From positions 62,001 to 126,000 of the forward strand of contig CANRCT010000001.1 of NCBI GenBank assembly GCA_947629175.1: a stretch of 64,000 bases of DNA, in the 5' to 3' direction. The notes under the pieces were generated by a model. The model made no database searches and was not told the origin of the DNA. It was given only the letters and a program-made list of their open reading frames with translations. Source of the stretch: an uncultured Muribaculaceae bacterium (GTDB lineage: Bacteria; Bacteroidota; Bacteroidia; Bacteroidales; Muribaculaceae). The translations under genes were made by a program, and so were the position numbers. Below are positions 25,992 to 34,639 of this stretch, piece after piece; positions within the stretch are counted from its first letter, which is position 1; every line of letters begins with the position of its first letter.

Positions 25992-27773
25992 ATGAACAGA
26001 ATAACAAGATTATCTGTCGCAGCTATGCTGGGAGTTGCCTCTGTGGCGACACTCGTGCAGTGTAAATCTGCTTCCGACGAAAAGTATTTTGAAAAGGTAG
26101 CTCCGCTGCCTGCCGACGCTACCCTCGACGAACGTGTCGACATCGCGTCGCGAACCGTGCCAACGGCCAATCAGCTTGCCTGGCAGGATCTGGAACTGAC
26201 CGCTTTCCTGCATTTCGGCGTCAATACGTTTACCGACCGCGAATGGGGCGACGGCAAGGAGGATCCGGCTATCTTCAATCCGGCCGAGCTTGATGCTGAG
26301 CAGTGGGTGAAGACGCTCAAGGACGCCGGATTCAAGCTGGTGATACTTACGGCCAAGCATCACGACGGTTTCTGTCTGTGGCCTACGCTAACCACCGACC
26401 ATTCGGTAGCTTCCTCGAAATGGAAAGACGGCAAGGGTGATGTCGTCAAGGAGCTTCGCGAGGCATGCGACAAGCATGGCATGAAGATGGGCATATATCT
26501 GTCGCCGTGGGATCGCAACTCACCCAAATATGGCGATTCCCAAGCTTATAACGACCAGTTTGTAGCCCAGCTTACAGAACTTCTGACCAACTACGGCAAG
26601 ATCGACGAAGTATGGTTTGACGGCGCATGTGGCGAAGGCCCCAACGGCAAGACGCAGGAGTATGACTGGCCCCGCTTCCGTAAGGTGATGGAGCAGCTGC
26701 AGCCCGAGGCCGTGCTTGCCATTACCGGCGACGATGTGCGCTGGGTAGGCAATGAGGGCGGCGTGGGCCGCGAGACAGAGTGGAGTGTAACGCCCCTGAT
26801 GCCTTCCATTTTCCCGGAGTCAAACGCTTATAACGATTCGCTCGGCATCAACGCCATGGCCAAGAATATCGGCGACCGCGAGATGCTCGCAAATGCCAAA
26901 GAGGTGCGCTGGTGGCCGTCGGAAGTCGATGTGTCGATCCGTCCGGGATGGTTCTACCATGATTCTGAACAGCCCAAGAGCCTGGCTCGCATGGCCGACA
27001 TTTATCTGACGTCGGTAGGGCGCAACTCCGTGCTCCTGCTTAACATTCCTCCCGACCGCCGCGGTCTGATAGCTGATGCCGATGTGGCACGTCTCAAGGA
27101 GTTCCGCAAGTGGATCGACGATAACTTTACAGTCAATCTTGTAAGTTCGGCCGATTCGGCCTCTATGTCGGCCGCTTTGCGTCCGCAGACAAAAGTCAAT
27201 GCAGTCGTGCTCTCCGAGGATATCCGCAAGGGTCAGCGTGTGGAGAAGTTTACAGTGGAAGCTCTTACCGACGGCGCCTGGAAGCAGGTGGCCGAAGGCA
27301 CGACAATCGGTAACAAGCGTATCCTGATGATGGATGATGTGGTGGCCGACAGCCTGAGGCTCAACATCACTTCGACCCGCAATACGCCCCATGTGCGTCC
27401 CATCAAAGCCTACCGCGTGATAATGCCTGACGATCTGGCCGCCCAGGAGACGGAGTTTGCTGTTGTCGGAAAATCTACCGCCGAGGGCGCCGCTCTGACA
27501 TGCGATGCCGGCCGCGATGTAGAGATGGCCGGATTTATCTACTCGCCTGCCAAGGGTGCGGCTCCGGTGTTCAAATATGTAGCTGAAGTGAGCGCCGACG
27601 GAAAGAATTGGCAACAGGTGAAGACAACCGGCGAGTTCGGCAATATATTCAACAACCCCATACCTCAGCGTGTGGTGTTCAGTCAGCCTGTCAAAGCCCG
27701 CTGGCTCCGGATCGTCAGCAAGGACGATGATCCCAAGGCTTCGGGCAAGCTTGAAGCGCTCGCGGTGAAGTGA
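25992..27773 (+). CDS. Alpha-L-fucosidase GH29 lipoprotein with C-terminal F5/8-type domain
   Basis: 593 aa. Lipobox LVQC at Cys24. The GH29 barrel has LHFGVNTF near 73, ILTAKHHDGFCLW near 118 and the nucleophile loop DEVWFDGACGEG with Asp210. After about residue 370 come beta-rich domains: VVLSEDIRKGQRVEKFTVEA and LRLNITSTRNTPHVRPIKAYRV resemble an F5/8 type C carbohydrate-binding sandwich, followed by a second small sandwich with WLRIVSKDDDPK. It trims alpha-L-fucose from glycans at the cell surface or periplasm. It is 5 bp after the sulfatase, fitting joint degradation of sulfated fucosylated glycans. The strong hairpin at 27822-27863 ends the unit. Confidence 0.94.
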   Translation: MNRITRLSVAAMLGVASVATLVQCKSASDEKYFEKVAPLPADATLDERVDIASRTVPTANQLAWQDLELTAFLHFGVNTFTDREWGDGKEDPAIFNPAELDAEQWVKTLKDAGFKLVILTAKHHDGFCLWPTLTTDHSVASSKWKDGKGDVVKELREACDKHGMKMGIYLSPWDRNSPKYGDSQAYNDQFVAQLTELLTNYGKIDEVWFDGACGEGPNGKTQEYDWPRFRKVMEQLQPEAVLAITGDDVRWVGNEGGVGRETEWSVTPLMPSIFPESNAYNDSLGINAMAKNIGDREMLANAKEVRWWPSEVDVSIRPGWFYHDSEQPKSLARMADIYLTSVGRNSVLLLNIPPDRRGLIADADVARLKEFRKWIDDNFTVNLVSSADSASMSAALRPQTKVNAVVLSEDIRKGQRVEKFTVEALTDGAWKQVAEGTTIGNKRILMMDDVVADSLRLNITSTRNTPHVRPIKAYRVIMPDDLAAQETEFAVVGKSTAEGAALTCDAGRDVEMAGFIYSPAKGAAPVFKYVAEVSADGKNWQQVKTTGEFGNIFNNPIPQRVVFSQPVKARWLRIVSKDDDPKASGKLEALAVK

Positions 27774-27821
27774 TCGGCTCTGCGGTATGAACCGCGCGGA
27801 CTGATCCATCCGTTAAAGAAT

Positions 27822-27863
27822 AAAGCCCCCGAGGAACGGCAGCCTGCCTTCCGAGGGGGCTTT
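27822..27863 (+). terminator. Terminator after the sulfatase-fucosidase unit
   Basis: AAAGCCCCC pairs with GGGGGCTTT, continued by an inner GGAA/TTCC. T-rich end TTTAAGTG. It separates the unit from rfbD. Confidence 0.75.
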
Positions 27864-27910
27864 AAGTGTGCAAGCAAGTATTAAATAATGTGAGATACCG
27901 GGCTGATAAT

Positions 27911-27942
27911 TTGCTATTGAATGAAATAGACATTAAATTTGC
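27911..27942 (+). promoter_or_regulatory. Promoter of rfbD-rfbB
   Basis: TTG at 27911-27913, 20 bp, TAAATTTGC at 27934-27942. It shows that the rfbD start is the ATG at 27965, not an upstream GTG. Confidence 0.75.
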
Positions 27943-27964
27943 AGAAACAATTTCAAGTATAGCT

Positions 27965-28843
27965 ATGAATATTTTAGTGACCGGCGCCAACGGACAGCTT
28001 GGGACAAGTCTGCGGAAATCATCGGCAGCCAGCGGCGACCGGTATATTTTCACCGATGTGGCCGAACTCGACATCACCGATGCAGAAGCTGTAGGACGCA
28101 TGGTGTCTGACAATAATGTCGACGTGATTGTCAATTGTGCGGCCTATACCAATGTCGACCGTGCGGAGGATCAGCCCGAGCTTGCCGAGCTTCTCAATGC
28201 CACTGCGGCAGGGAATCTGGCCAGGGCTGCAAAAGAGGCCGGCGCCTCTCTTATACATATATCGACCGACTACGTGTTTGGAGGCGGTCGTGGCAACACT
28301 CCCCGCGACGAGGATGAGCCGATGTCGCCGACAGGTGTCTATGGTGTCACCAAGATGCACGGCGAGCAGGAAGTGGCCTCGTCGGGATGCAAGGCCATCG
28401 TCATCCGCACGGCATGGCTTTACAGCGAATACGGCAAGAATTTCGTCAGGACGATGATGAATCTGACCGCCACGAAACCTGAACTGAAAGTCGTGTTTGA
28501 CCAGTGCGGCACCCCTACCTATGCCCAGGATCTCGCCGATGCGATATTCGCCATCATAGAGAAGCGCATGATCGACGGCCATGAGGGTGTCTATCATTAT
28601 TCTAACGAGGGAGTGTGCTCCTGGTACGATTTTACCAAGATGATAGCCGAAGAAGCTGGCACGACAGGCTGCGACATAGAGCCGTGCCATTCCGACGAGT
28701 TCCCCTCTAAGGTGGTGCGTCCGTCGTATTCCGTGCTCGACAAGACCAAGTTTAAGCGCACATTCGGCATGAAGATCCCCTACTGGACCGACTCTCTGAA
28801 AAAATGCGTAGCCAATCTGAAGAATACCGATTACTGCAGTTAA
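27965..28843 (+). CDS. rfbD: dTDP-4-dehydrorhamnose reductase
   Basis: 292 aa. It starts MNILVTGANGQLG, the NAD(P)-binding glycine motif, then VNCAAYTNVDRAEDQ, STDYVFGG and the catalytic Tyr-x3-Lys in YGVTKMHGE. It makes dTDP-L-rhamnose in the last step of the pathway. It is followed by rfbB at 21 bp. rfbA and rfbC lie about 8-12 kb away on the other strand. Confidence 0.96.
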   Translation: MNILVTGANGQLGTSLRKSSAASGDRYIFTDVAELDITDAEAVGRMVSDNNVDVIVNCAAYTNVDRAEDQPELAELLNATAAGNLARAAKEAGASLIHISTDYVFGGGRGNTPRDEDEPMSPTGVYGVTKMHGEQEVASSGCKAIVIRTAWLYSEYGKNFVRTMMNLTATKPELKVVFDQCGTPTYAQDLADAIFAIIEKRMIDGHEGVYHYSNEGVCSWYDFTKMIAEEAGTTGCDIEPCHSDEFPSKVVRPSYSVLDKTKFKRTFGMKIPYWTDSLKKCVANLKNTDYCS

Positions 28844-28864
28844 CCTAAAGAATACCGATCGATT

Positions 28865-30007
28865 ATGAATTATAAAAGGAATGTAATGATAACCGGCGGC
28901 GCCGGATTTATCGGAAGTCATGTCGTAAGACTCTTCGTCAACAAGTATCCCGACTATCGGATTGTCAACGTCGACAAACTGACTTATGCCGGCAATCTCG
29001 CCAATCTCAAGGATATCGAGGATAAGCCCAACTACGTTTTCGTTAAGGCCGATATCTGCGATTTCGAGGAGATGCAGCGAATAATGAAAGAGTATGAGAT
29101 CGACGGCGTGATACATCTTGCGGCAGAGAGCCATGTGGACCGCTCGATCAAGGATCCGTTCACATTCGCGCGCACCAACGTGATGGGTACCCTCTCGCTC
29201 CTTCAGGCCGCAAAGCTCCAGTGGGAATCGACACCCGCAGGATATGAGGGCAAGCTGTTCTATCACATCTCGACCGACGAGGTGTATGGGGCTCTTGAGC
29301 TGACCGACCCAGAAGGGATACCTTCACCCTTCACCACTACAGCCTCCTCGGCTGAGCATCATCTGGCGTTCGGCACGGAATTTTTCCTGGAAGAGACAAA
29401 ATATAATCCACATTCGCCATATTCGGCCGCCAAGGCTTCGAGCGACCACTTCGTGCGCGCCTACCACGATACCTACGGCATGCCCACCCTCGTGACCAAC
29501 TGCTCAAACAACTACGGCCCCTATCAGTTCCCTGAGAAGCTGATACCTCTGTTTATCAACAATATCCGTCACCGCAAGCCGCTCCCCGTCTACGGCAAGG
29601 GTGAGAATGTGCGCGACTGGCTCTTCGTCGAAGATCACGCCCGTGCCATCGACCTCATATTCCATGAAGGTAAAGTGGCCAACACTTACAATATCGGCGG
29701 CTTCAACGAATGGAAGAATATCGACCTTATCAAGGTGATCATCCGCACCGTAGACCGTCTGCTCGGCAATCCCGAGGGATACAGTGACGGGCTGATCACC
29801 TACGTGACCGACCGTGCGGGTCATGATCTCCGCTATGCCATCGATTCGCGCAAGCTTCAGCGCGAGCTCGGATGGGAGCCCTCCCTGCAGTTTGAGGAGG
29901 GAATCGAGAAGACTGTCCGCTGGTATCTTGACAACCAGGAGTGGATGGACTTCATCACTTCGGGCGAATATGAGAAATACTATGATGATATGTACTCCAA
30001 CAGGTAA
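28865..30007 (+). CDS. rfbB: dTDP-glucose 4,6-dehydratase
   Basis: 380 aa. The Rossmann motif GGAGFIGSH is near residue 12; AAESHVDRSI and the Tyr-x3-Lys in YSAAKASSDH are in place, and HISTDEVYG carries the Thr-Asp-Glu active site. It converts dTDP-glucose to dTDP-4-keto-6-deoxyglucose. There is an insert after DEVYG (about residues 145-180, TDPEGIPSPFTTT), commonly seen in Bacteroidales RfbB. MFS transporter gene starts 27 bp later on the same strand. Confidence 0.97.
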   Translation: MNYKRNVMITGGAGFIGSHVVRLFVNKYPDYRIVNVDKLTYAGNLANLKDIEDKPNYVFVKADICDFEEMQRIMKEYEIDGVIHLAAESHVDRSIKDPFTFARTNVMGTLSLLQAAKLQWESTPAGYEGKLFYHISTDEVYGALELTDPEGIPSPFTTTASSAEHHLAFGTEFFLEETKYNPHSPYSAAKASSDHFVRAYHDTYGMPTLVTNCSNNYGPYQFPEKLIPLFINNIRHRKPLPVYGKGENVRDWLFVEDHARAIDLIFHEGKVANTYNIGGFNEWKNIDLIKVIIRTVDRLLGNPEGYSDGLITYVTDRAGHDLRYAIDSRKLQRELGWEPSLQFEEGIEKTVRWYLDNQEWMDFITSGEYEKYYDDMYSNR

Positions 30008-30034
30008 CGACCGCCTGCAAATACCTATCGGCGC

Positions 30035-31216
30035 ATGAGCGCCGACAAGCTTTGGAACCGCGAATACTGGAAGGTGATGACGAGCAATTTCATGCTCTTC
30101 TTCGCCTTCTATATTCTTACGCCGCTTCTGCCGATATATCTCGACGCGCAGTTCGGCGCCGACAAGCACATGATTGGCGTGGTGCTGTCGGGTTATGTCG
30201 TCGCGACATTGCTCGTTCGGCCTTTCAGCGGCTTTATAGTCGACACGTTCGACCGCAAGAGGGTGCTCGTGCTGTGCTTCTTCGTGTTCTTCATCCTTTT
30301 TGCCGGATATGTAGGCGCCGGCACTCTGCTGATGTTCGCCATAGTGCGCACGCTTCACGGACTGCCGTTCGGAGCCGCCACAGTAGCCAACTCGACTGTG
30401 GCTATCGACGTGCTTCCCGCATCGCGGCGCAACGAAGGGATAGGTTATTATGGACTGAGCAATAACCTGGCCATGGCCATAGCTCCGTCGGCAGGTATCT
30501 GGATCTATCATGCCACAGGTCGTTTCGATCTTCTCTTCTGGCTCGCTCTGGCTATCGCTTTGGCGGGATTTGTCTGCTCGTCGAGAGTCAGGCTGCCACA
30601 GCGGCGTAAGGTCGAGGGAAAGCCGAAGCTGAGTCTCGACCATTTCTTTCTTGGCCGGGCATGGCTGATGGCTGTCAATATATGTCTCTTCGGACTCTGC
30701 TGGGGCGTGATGAGCAATTATGTGGCCATTTATGGCCAGGAGGAGCTCGGCATCACCGACGGAACCGGCATATTCTTCATGATACTGTCGGCCGGACTGG
30801 TATGCGCTCGTCTGATAGGCTCGCGGGCTCTCCGCCGGGGAGAAATAGCCCGCAGCGGACTCCGTGGGGTGGCGTTCTCGACACTCGGATTCGCTCTTTT
30901 TGCCGCCGGAGCGGGCGAGTGGAGCTACTATCTGTCGGCGCTGCTGATAGGTCTTGGCAACGGGCAGATGTATCCGGCGATGCTCAACATGTTTATCGGC
31001 ATGGCGCGCCACGACCAGCGGGGCACAGCCAACTCCTCAATCCTTATTTCATGGGACGCCGGGATGGGCATCGGCATACTGCTCGGCGGTTTCCTGGCTC
31101 AGTATATGAGCTATTCGGCGGCGTTTATTGCCACGGCCTCCGTGCAGGCAGCGGGTGCTCTCCTTTATGCTCTGGCCACATGCCGCTTCTTCGAGAAGCG
31201 AAGGATCGCTGAGTGA
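30035..31216 (+). CDS. MFS transporter
   Basis: 393 aa with about 12 membrane helices. The loop between helices 2 and 3 holds a major facilitator motif (RPFSGFIVDTFDRKRVLVL) and helix 4 has RTLHGLPFGAATVANST. Such proteins export drugs or metabolites with proton exchange; no substrate can be inferred. It follows rfbB by 27 bp and might be co-transcribed. Its stop directly abuts the stop of the convergent MATE gene, with no base between them. Confidence 0.92.
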   Translation: MSADKLWNREYWKVMTSNFMLFFAFYILTPLLPIYLDAQFGADKHMIGVVLSGYVVATLLVRPFSGFIVDTFDRKRVLVLCFFVFFILFAGYVGAGTLLMFAIVRTLHGLPFGAATVANSTVAIDVLPASRRNEGIGYYGLSNNLAMAIAPSAGIWIYHATGRFDLLFWLALAIALAGFVCSSRVRLPQRRKVEGKPKLSLDHFFLGRAWLMAVNICLFGLCWGVMSNYVAIYGQEELGITDGTGIFFMILSAGLVCARLIGSRALRRGEIARSGLRGVAFSTLGFALFAAGAGEWSYYLSALLIGLGNGQMYPAMLNMFIGMARHDQRGTANSSILISWDAGMGIGILLGGFLAQYMSYSAAFIATASVQAAGALLYALATCRFFEKRRIAE

Positions 31217-32551
31217 TCAGCGCCTGAAAGTGATCGCTATGGTGATGAGCGTCAGCAGTTCGGCGGCAGGTATTGCGAGCCAGAGTCCATCGTTGCCTAT
31301 CGCGGCCGGGAGAAATATAAAAGCGGGTATAAGGAAGATGATGCCGCGCATGATGGTGTAGAGCGTGGATCTTGCCGCTTGCTCCACACTCTGATAATAT
31401 CCGATCATGACGATGTTGAGCGAGAAGAACAATGAGCTGAGCCCGAACAGAGGCAGTCCGTGTACGGCCAACCCGAAAGCAGTCGTGTCGGAGGGAAGGA
31501 ATATAGCCGCGAGTAGCGGTGCTCCGAGCCACATGACGACCGTCACCGCTGTGCCGCATATGGCGCCGGTGATCAGCGAGAGGCGCAGTGTCTGGCCGAC
31601 TCTGTTGCGTTTGCCCGCGCCGTAGTTGAAGCTGATGATCGGCTGCGCCGACTGCGCCACGGCATTGCTCAGGGAGAAGATCAGCGGGAACAGGTAGCAC
31701 CCTACCGAGTAGGCGGCCACGCCATTCTCGCCGAGTCTCGATATGAACACATAGTTGCCTGTGACGATCATCACGCCTATCGCAAGCTCCGTCACGAATG
31801 TGGCGAATCCGATCTTGGCCATGTAGCCGACATTGCGTATCGTCAGCAGCAGTGATTTGCGCGATGCTTTAAGCCGGTAGAATTTCAGCGTCGACGAGAA
31901 TTTCAGGAAGTAAGTCAGCACGAGGATGCCGCCCACGATGCACGATATCGAAGTGGCTATCGAGGCTCCTGCGATCCCCATTCCCAAAGGAAATACCATC
32001 AGCCAGTCGAGAAAGATGTTCAGCACCGCCGAGGTGATCTGTATCGCCATGGCCATTTTGGGCGATCCGTCGAGACGGATGAGCATCATGCCGACGCACT
32101 GTATGTAAAAAAAGAAGAATCCCGGCAGGAGCCACAGCAGATAGTCGGTGGCAAGCCCTTCGAGGGCCTCGGAGCATCCGGCCAGGTAGAGCAACGGCTT
32201 AGTGAAGAGGGCTGTCATCGCAATGATGATGCTGAAAATCACGGCGCCGGCTATGAATGCCTGCGTCATGATTATTCGGGCGCTCTTCACGTTGCCTTCG
32301 GCGAGCTGGATCGAGGCTATAACCGATGATCCGATGCCGAACATCAGTCCGACGCCGGTGGTCAGCAGAAACATCGGGGCTACTATGTTGATGGCTGCAA
32401 GTGCGTCGGGGCCCACACCGTGGCCCACGAACATGCCGTCGCAGATATTGAGAAGAGAGTTGAACACCATCGCGATGAGCGTAGGGAAAAACATGGTTCG
32501 GAACAGACGGCCGATCTTGCCGTTGCCGAAATCAAGGTTGTCGCGGTTCAT
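31217..32551 (-). CDS. MATE family efflux transporter
   Basis: 444 aa, 12 helices in two halves. FRTMFFPTLIAMVFNSLLNICDGMFVGHGVG opens the first half and AQSAQPIISFNYGAGKRNRVGQTL lies between the halves, both MATE signatures. Antiporters of this class use Na+ or H+ to expel cationic compounds. The N-terminal DGMFVG stretch is close to the DinF/NorM branch seen in gut Bacteroidales. A canonical promoter is 185 bp upstream and a structured leader with a terminator-like hairpin lies between, so expression may be controlled by early termination. Confidence 0.94.
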   Translation of the reverse strand: MNRDNLDFGNGKIGRLFRTMFFPTLIAMVFNSLLNICDGMFVGHGVGPDALAAINIVAPMFLLTTGVGLMFGIGSSVIASIQLAEGNVKSARIIMTQAFIAGAVIFSIIIAMTALFTKPLLYLAGCSEALEGLATDYLLWLLPGFFFFYIQCVGMMLIRLDGSPKMAMAIQITSAVLNIFLDWLMVFPLGMGIAGASIATSISCIVGGILVLTYFLKFSSTLKFYRLKASRKSLLLTIRNVGYMAKIGFATFVTELAIGVMIVTGNYVFISRLGENGVAAYSVGCYLFPLIFSLSNAVAQSAQPIISFNYGAGKRNRVGQTLRLSLITGAICGTAVTVVMWLGAPLLAAIFLPSDTTAFGLAVHGLPLFGLSSLFFSLNIVMIGYYQSVEQAARSTLYTIMRGIIFLIPAFIFLPAAIGNDGLWLAIPAAELLTLITIAITFRR

Positions 32552-32638
32552 AGCAGAATGATTGTAGAGTGAGGCAAATGATCGGATGAGATGTCGTTTG
32601 CCGCAGGTTTGTTTATAAAAAATCAGACAAAAAGAAAG

Positions 32639-32730
32639 CCGGTAAGAATCGAGGTTTTACCCGGTCATCTTATCCAGCTGGTGTCAGCCCTCCGATGAGG
32701 ATTACAAAACGCGTCGCCTTTGAGGCTTTG
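32639..32730 (-). ncRNA. Candidate structured leader RNA or small RNA upstream of the MATE gene
   Basis: From the predicted start site near 32730 the RNA can form GCCT-caa-AGGC, CCTC-atcg-GAGG (32689-32700), GCTG-acac-CAGC (32677-32688) and a last hairpin CCGG(G)TAA/TTACCGG (32639-32664) followed by CTTTCTTTTTG. TCATC and GATGA could alternatively pair across the second and third hairpins. No known riboswitch consensus matched by eye. It could be an attenuator for the MATE gene or a short separate RNA. Confidence 0.4.
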
Positions 32731-32735
32731 TGACC

Positions 32736-32768
32736 GCAAAGTTAGCGATTATTCTTCTCCTGTGCAAA
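32736..32768 (-). promoter_or_regulatory. Promoter of the MATE leader
   Basis: TAACTTTGC at 32736-32744 and TTTG at 32765-32768 on the minus strand, exactly 20 bp apart: a consensus Bacteroidetes promoter. Confidence 0.75.
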
Positions 32769-32796
32769 TGTAGGATATGAGTGAACAGCCCCGAAG

Positions 32797-34092
32797 TTAT
32801 TTGTCGGCGGCCGGAGTGTCGGTCGCACCCCAGCGTTGACGCTGGAGGTCGGCGGAGCGCTGTTCGGCAGGGTTGTCTGCCGGGTGCCAGAAAGTGGGAT
32901 GGCCGGTGGTGTCGGGCATGAACTGCTGGCGGACGAAGTGGCCCGGATAGTCGTGGGCATACTTGTAGTCGTGACCGTAGCCCATATCCTTCATGAGCGA
33001 TGTCGGCGCGTTGCGAAGATGAAGCGGCACGGGCTGATTGCCGGTGGAGCCGACCATCTGCAGCGCTGAGTTGATAGCCATGTAGGCGGAGTTGCTCTTG
33101 GGAGAGGTAGCGAGATAGATGGTGCATTCTGCGAGAGGTATGCGCCCCTCGGGCCACCCGATCTTATGGATTGCGTCGAATGTGGCGTTGGCCAGAAGCA
33201 GGGCGTTCGGGTTGGCCAGGCCGATGTCCTCTGCTGCAAGTATCAGCAGGCGGCGTGCTATGAATTCCGGCTCCTCGCCCCCTTCAATCATGCGGGCGAG
33301 CCAATAGATCGCTGCGTCGGGGTCGGATCCGCGCACCGATTTGATGAATGCCGATATGATGTCGTAGTGCATTTCGCCTCCCTTGTCGTAGGCAGCGGGG
33401 TTGCTCTGGAGGCGGCTGGTGACGGTGGCGTCGTCGATCACGATGGTGTCGGCAGGCGCAGTCGACTGTTCAAGCAGGTCGAGTATGTTGAGAAGCTTGC
33501 GGGCGTCGCCCCCCGCGAAACGGAAGAGTGCGTCGGTCTGCCTGACGTCCACTTTGCGGGCCGACAATATTTCATCGCGCTGGAGAGCGCTGTCGAGCAG
33601 TTTCTCCAGATCGGGAGCCTCAAGCGGCTTGAGCGTGTAGACCTGCGCGCGCGACAGTAGCGGACGTATTACCTCGAATGAGGGATTTTCGGTGGTGGCG
33701 CCTATGAGTGTGACAGTGCCGTTCTCGACGGCTCCGAGCAGACTGTCCTGCTGCGATTTGCTGAAGCGGTGGATCTCATCGATGAAGAGTATGGGCCGTG
33801 AGGTGGCAAACATGCTCGCCGCCTCGCGGTTACAGCGGTCGATAACTTCGCGCACCTCTTTTACTCCCGAACTTACTGCCGATAGAGTGAAAAACGGGGC
33901 CTTGACGGTGTTGGCGATAATTCTGGCGAGCGTGGTCTTGCCCACTCCGGGAGGCCCCCATAATATAAAGGATGCAATGTGTCCGGTCTCGATCATGCGG
34001 CGGATGATCGATCCGGGACCGACGAGATGGGTCTGTCCGATGTATTCGTCGAGATTCTGTGGCCTTAGACGTTCGGCGAGAGGCTGCTGCAT
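32797..34092 (-). CDS. rarA: Replication-associated recombination protein RarA (AAA+ ATPase)
   Basis: 431 aa. It opens PLAERLRPQNLDEYIGQTHLVGPG, with Walker A GPPGVGKTT, Walker B LFIDEIHRF and the sensor GATTENPSFE. The C-terminal half has GSDPDAAIYWLARMIEGGE and YKYAHDYPGHFVRQ, the RarA tetramerisation and end motifs. It acts at stalled replication forks. The ATG at 34092 is preferred to a GTG two codons upstream. A TAATTTTG -7 box lies at 34122-34129 on this strand. Confidence 0.96.
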   Translation of the reverse strand: MQQPLAERLRPQNLDEYIGQTHLVGPGSIIRRMIETGHIASFILWGPPGVGKTTLARIIANTVKAPFFTLSAVSSGVKEVREVIDRCNREAASMFATSRPILFIDEIHRFSKSQQDSLLGAVENGTVTLIGATTENPSFEVIRPLLSRAQVYTLKPLEAPDLEKLLDSALQRDEILSARKVDVRQTDALFRFAGGDARKLLNILDLLEQSTAPADTIVIDDATVTSRLQSNPAAYDKGGEMHYDIISAFIKSVRGSDPDAAIYWLARMIEGGEEPEFIARRLLILAAEDIGLANPNALLLANATFDAIHKIGWPEGRIPLAECTIYLATSPKSNSAYMAINSALQMVGSTGNQPVPLHLRNAPTSLMKDMGYGHDYKYAHDYPGHFVRQQFMPDTTGHPTFWHPADNPAEQRSADLQRQRWGATDTPAADK

Positions 34093-34097
34093 AGACA

Positions 34098-34365
34098 CTG
34101 TCGTTAAGCTTGTTTTTCATACAAAATTAGCATATTGTTGGCAAAAAATCGTGTTAATAGAGTTTAATCTCGGCAAGGGTGACACAAGTTTGAAAAATAT
34201 TGTATATCTTTACAACGCCATGCAGCAGGTCTTGCCGGAACTGTCGGTTCAGGAGACCGAACATAACGGCGTCGGCATTGTTAAAACAATAAGCAGACAA
34301 AGCGGTGACTTACGGATCGCTGAAGTCGGGCTGAAAGGTTTAACATATAAATAATAATAAAGAAA
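34098..34365 (+). other. Gap between rarA and the small membrane protein gene
   Basis: About 270 bp. It holds the rarA -7 box (34122-34129, minus). On the plus strand a TATCTTTAC element at 34205-34213 may start the transcript of the 34366-37374 genes, but there is no -33 motif at 20 bp. A 44-codon frame starting at ATG 34220 and ending at 34354 follows this box; it shows no family resemblance and I do not call it a gene. Confidence 0.4.
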
Positions 34366-34593
34366 ATGAGCACAGACAACAATTCTACGGGCACTCCGAA
34401 AACGATGCGCACAATATTCGGCATCGTGATGATCATCGTCTATATCGGTGTGGGAATTTTGTTTCTCACGGGCTTCTTTGCTCCGGTCTATGGCAGCTGG
34501 GAATGGGTCCGTTGGGTAGGCGGCATCATCTTCATAGTGTATGGCGTTTGGCGCGCTTACCGGCAGTTTGCCGGAGTGGATTCGCCCTACTGA
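34366..34593 (+). CDS. Small membrane protein, unknown
   Basis: 75 aa. A polar N-terminus (MSTDNNSTGTPK) is followed by two hydrophobic helices, at about 15-37 (IFGIVMIIVYIGVGILFLTG) and 47-65 (GGIIFIVYGVWRAY). No family recognised with certainty. It starts the set with the phosphate-binding-like lipoprotein 46 bp downstream and the TPR protein. In other Bacteroidetes similar short membrane proteins occur near ExbB/ExbD and PstS-like genes (from memory), but no exbB or exbD is present here. Confidence 0.7.
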   Translation: MSTDNNSTGTPKTMRTIFGIVMIIVYIGVGILFLTGFFAPVYGSWEWVRWVGGIIFIVYGVWRAYRQFAGVDSPY

Positions 34594-34639
34594 CGTAAAA
34601 CATTACAATTTCTGTCGAGTGAAAGTATCATCAACGATC

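Noticed and set aside
32639..32730. TPP riboswitch (GGCTGACA and CTGGATAAGATG look similar to its core)
   Set aside because: The CTGAGA and the GATCTGGATAATGCC-type arms are not matched and the GGGGTGCC helix is absent.
34220..34354. 44-codon ORF just after a possible -7 box
   Set aside because: No family, no -33 element at the right distance, and it may simply be the leader of the following genes.
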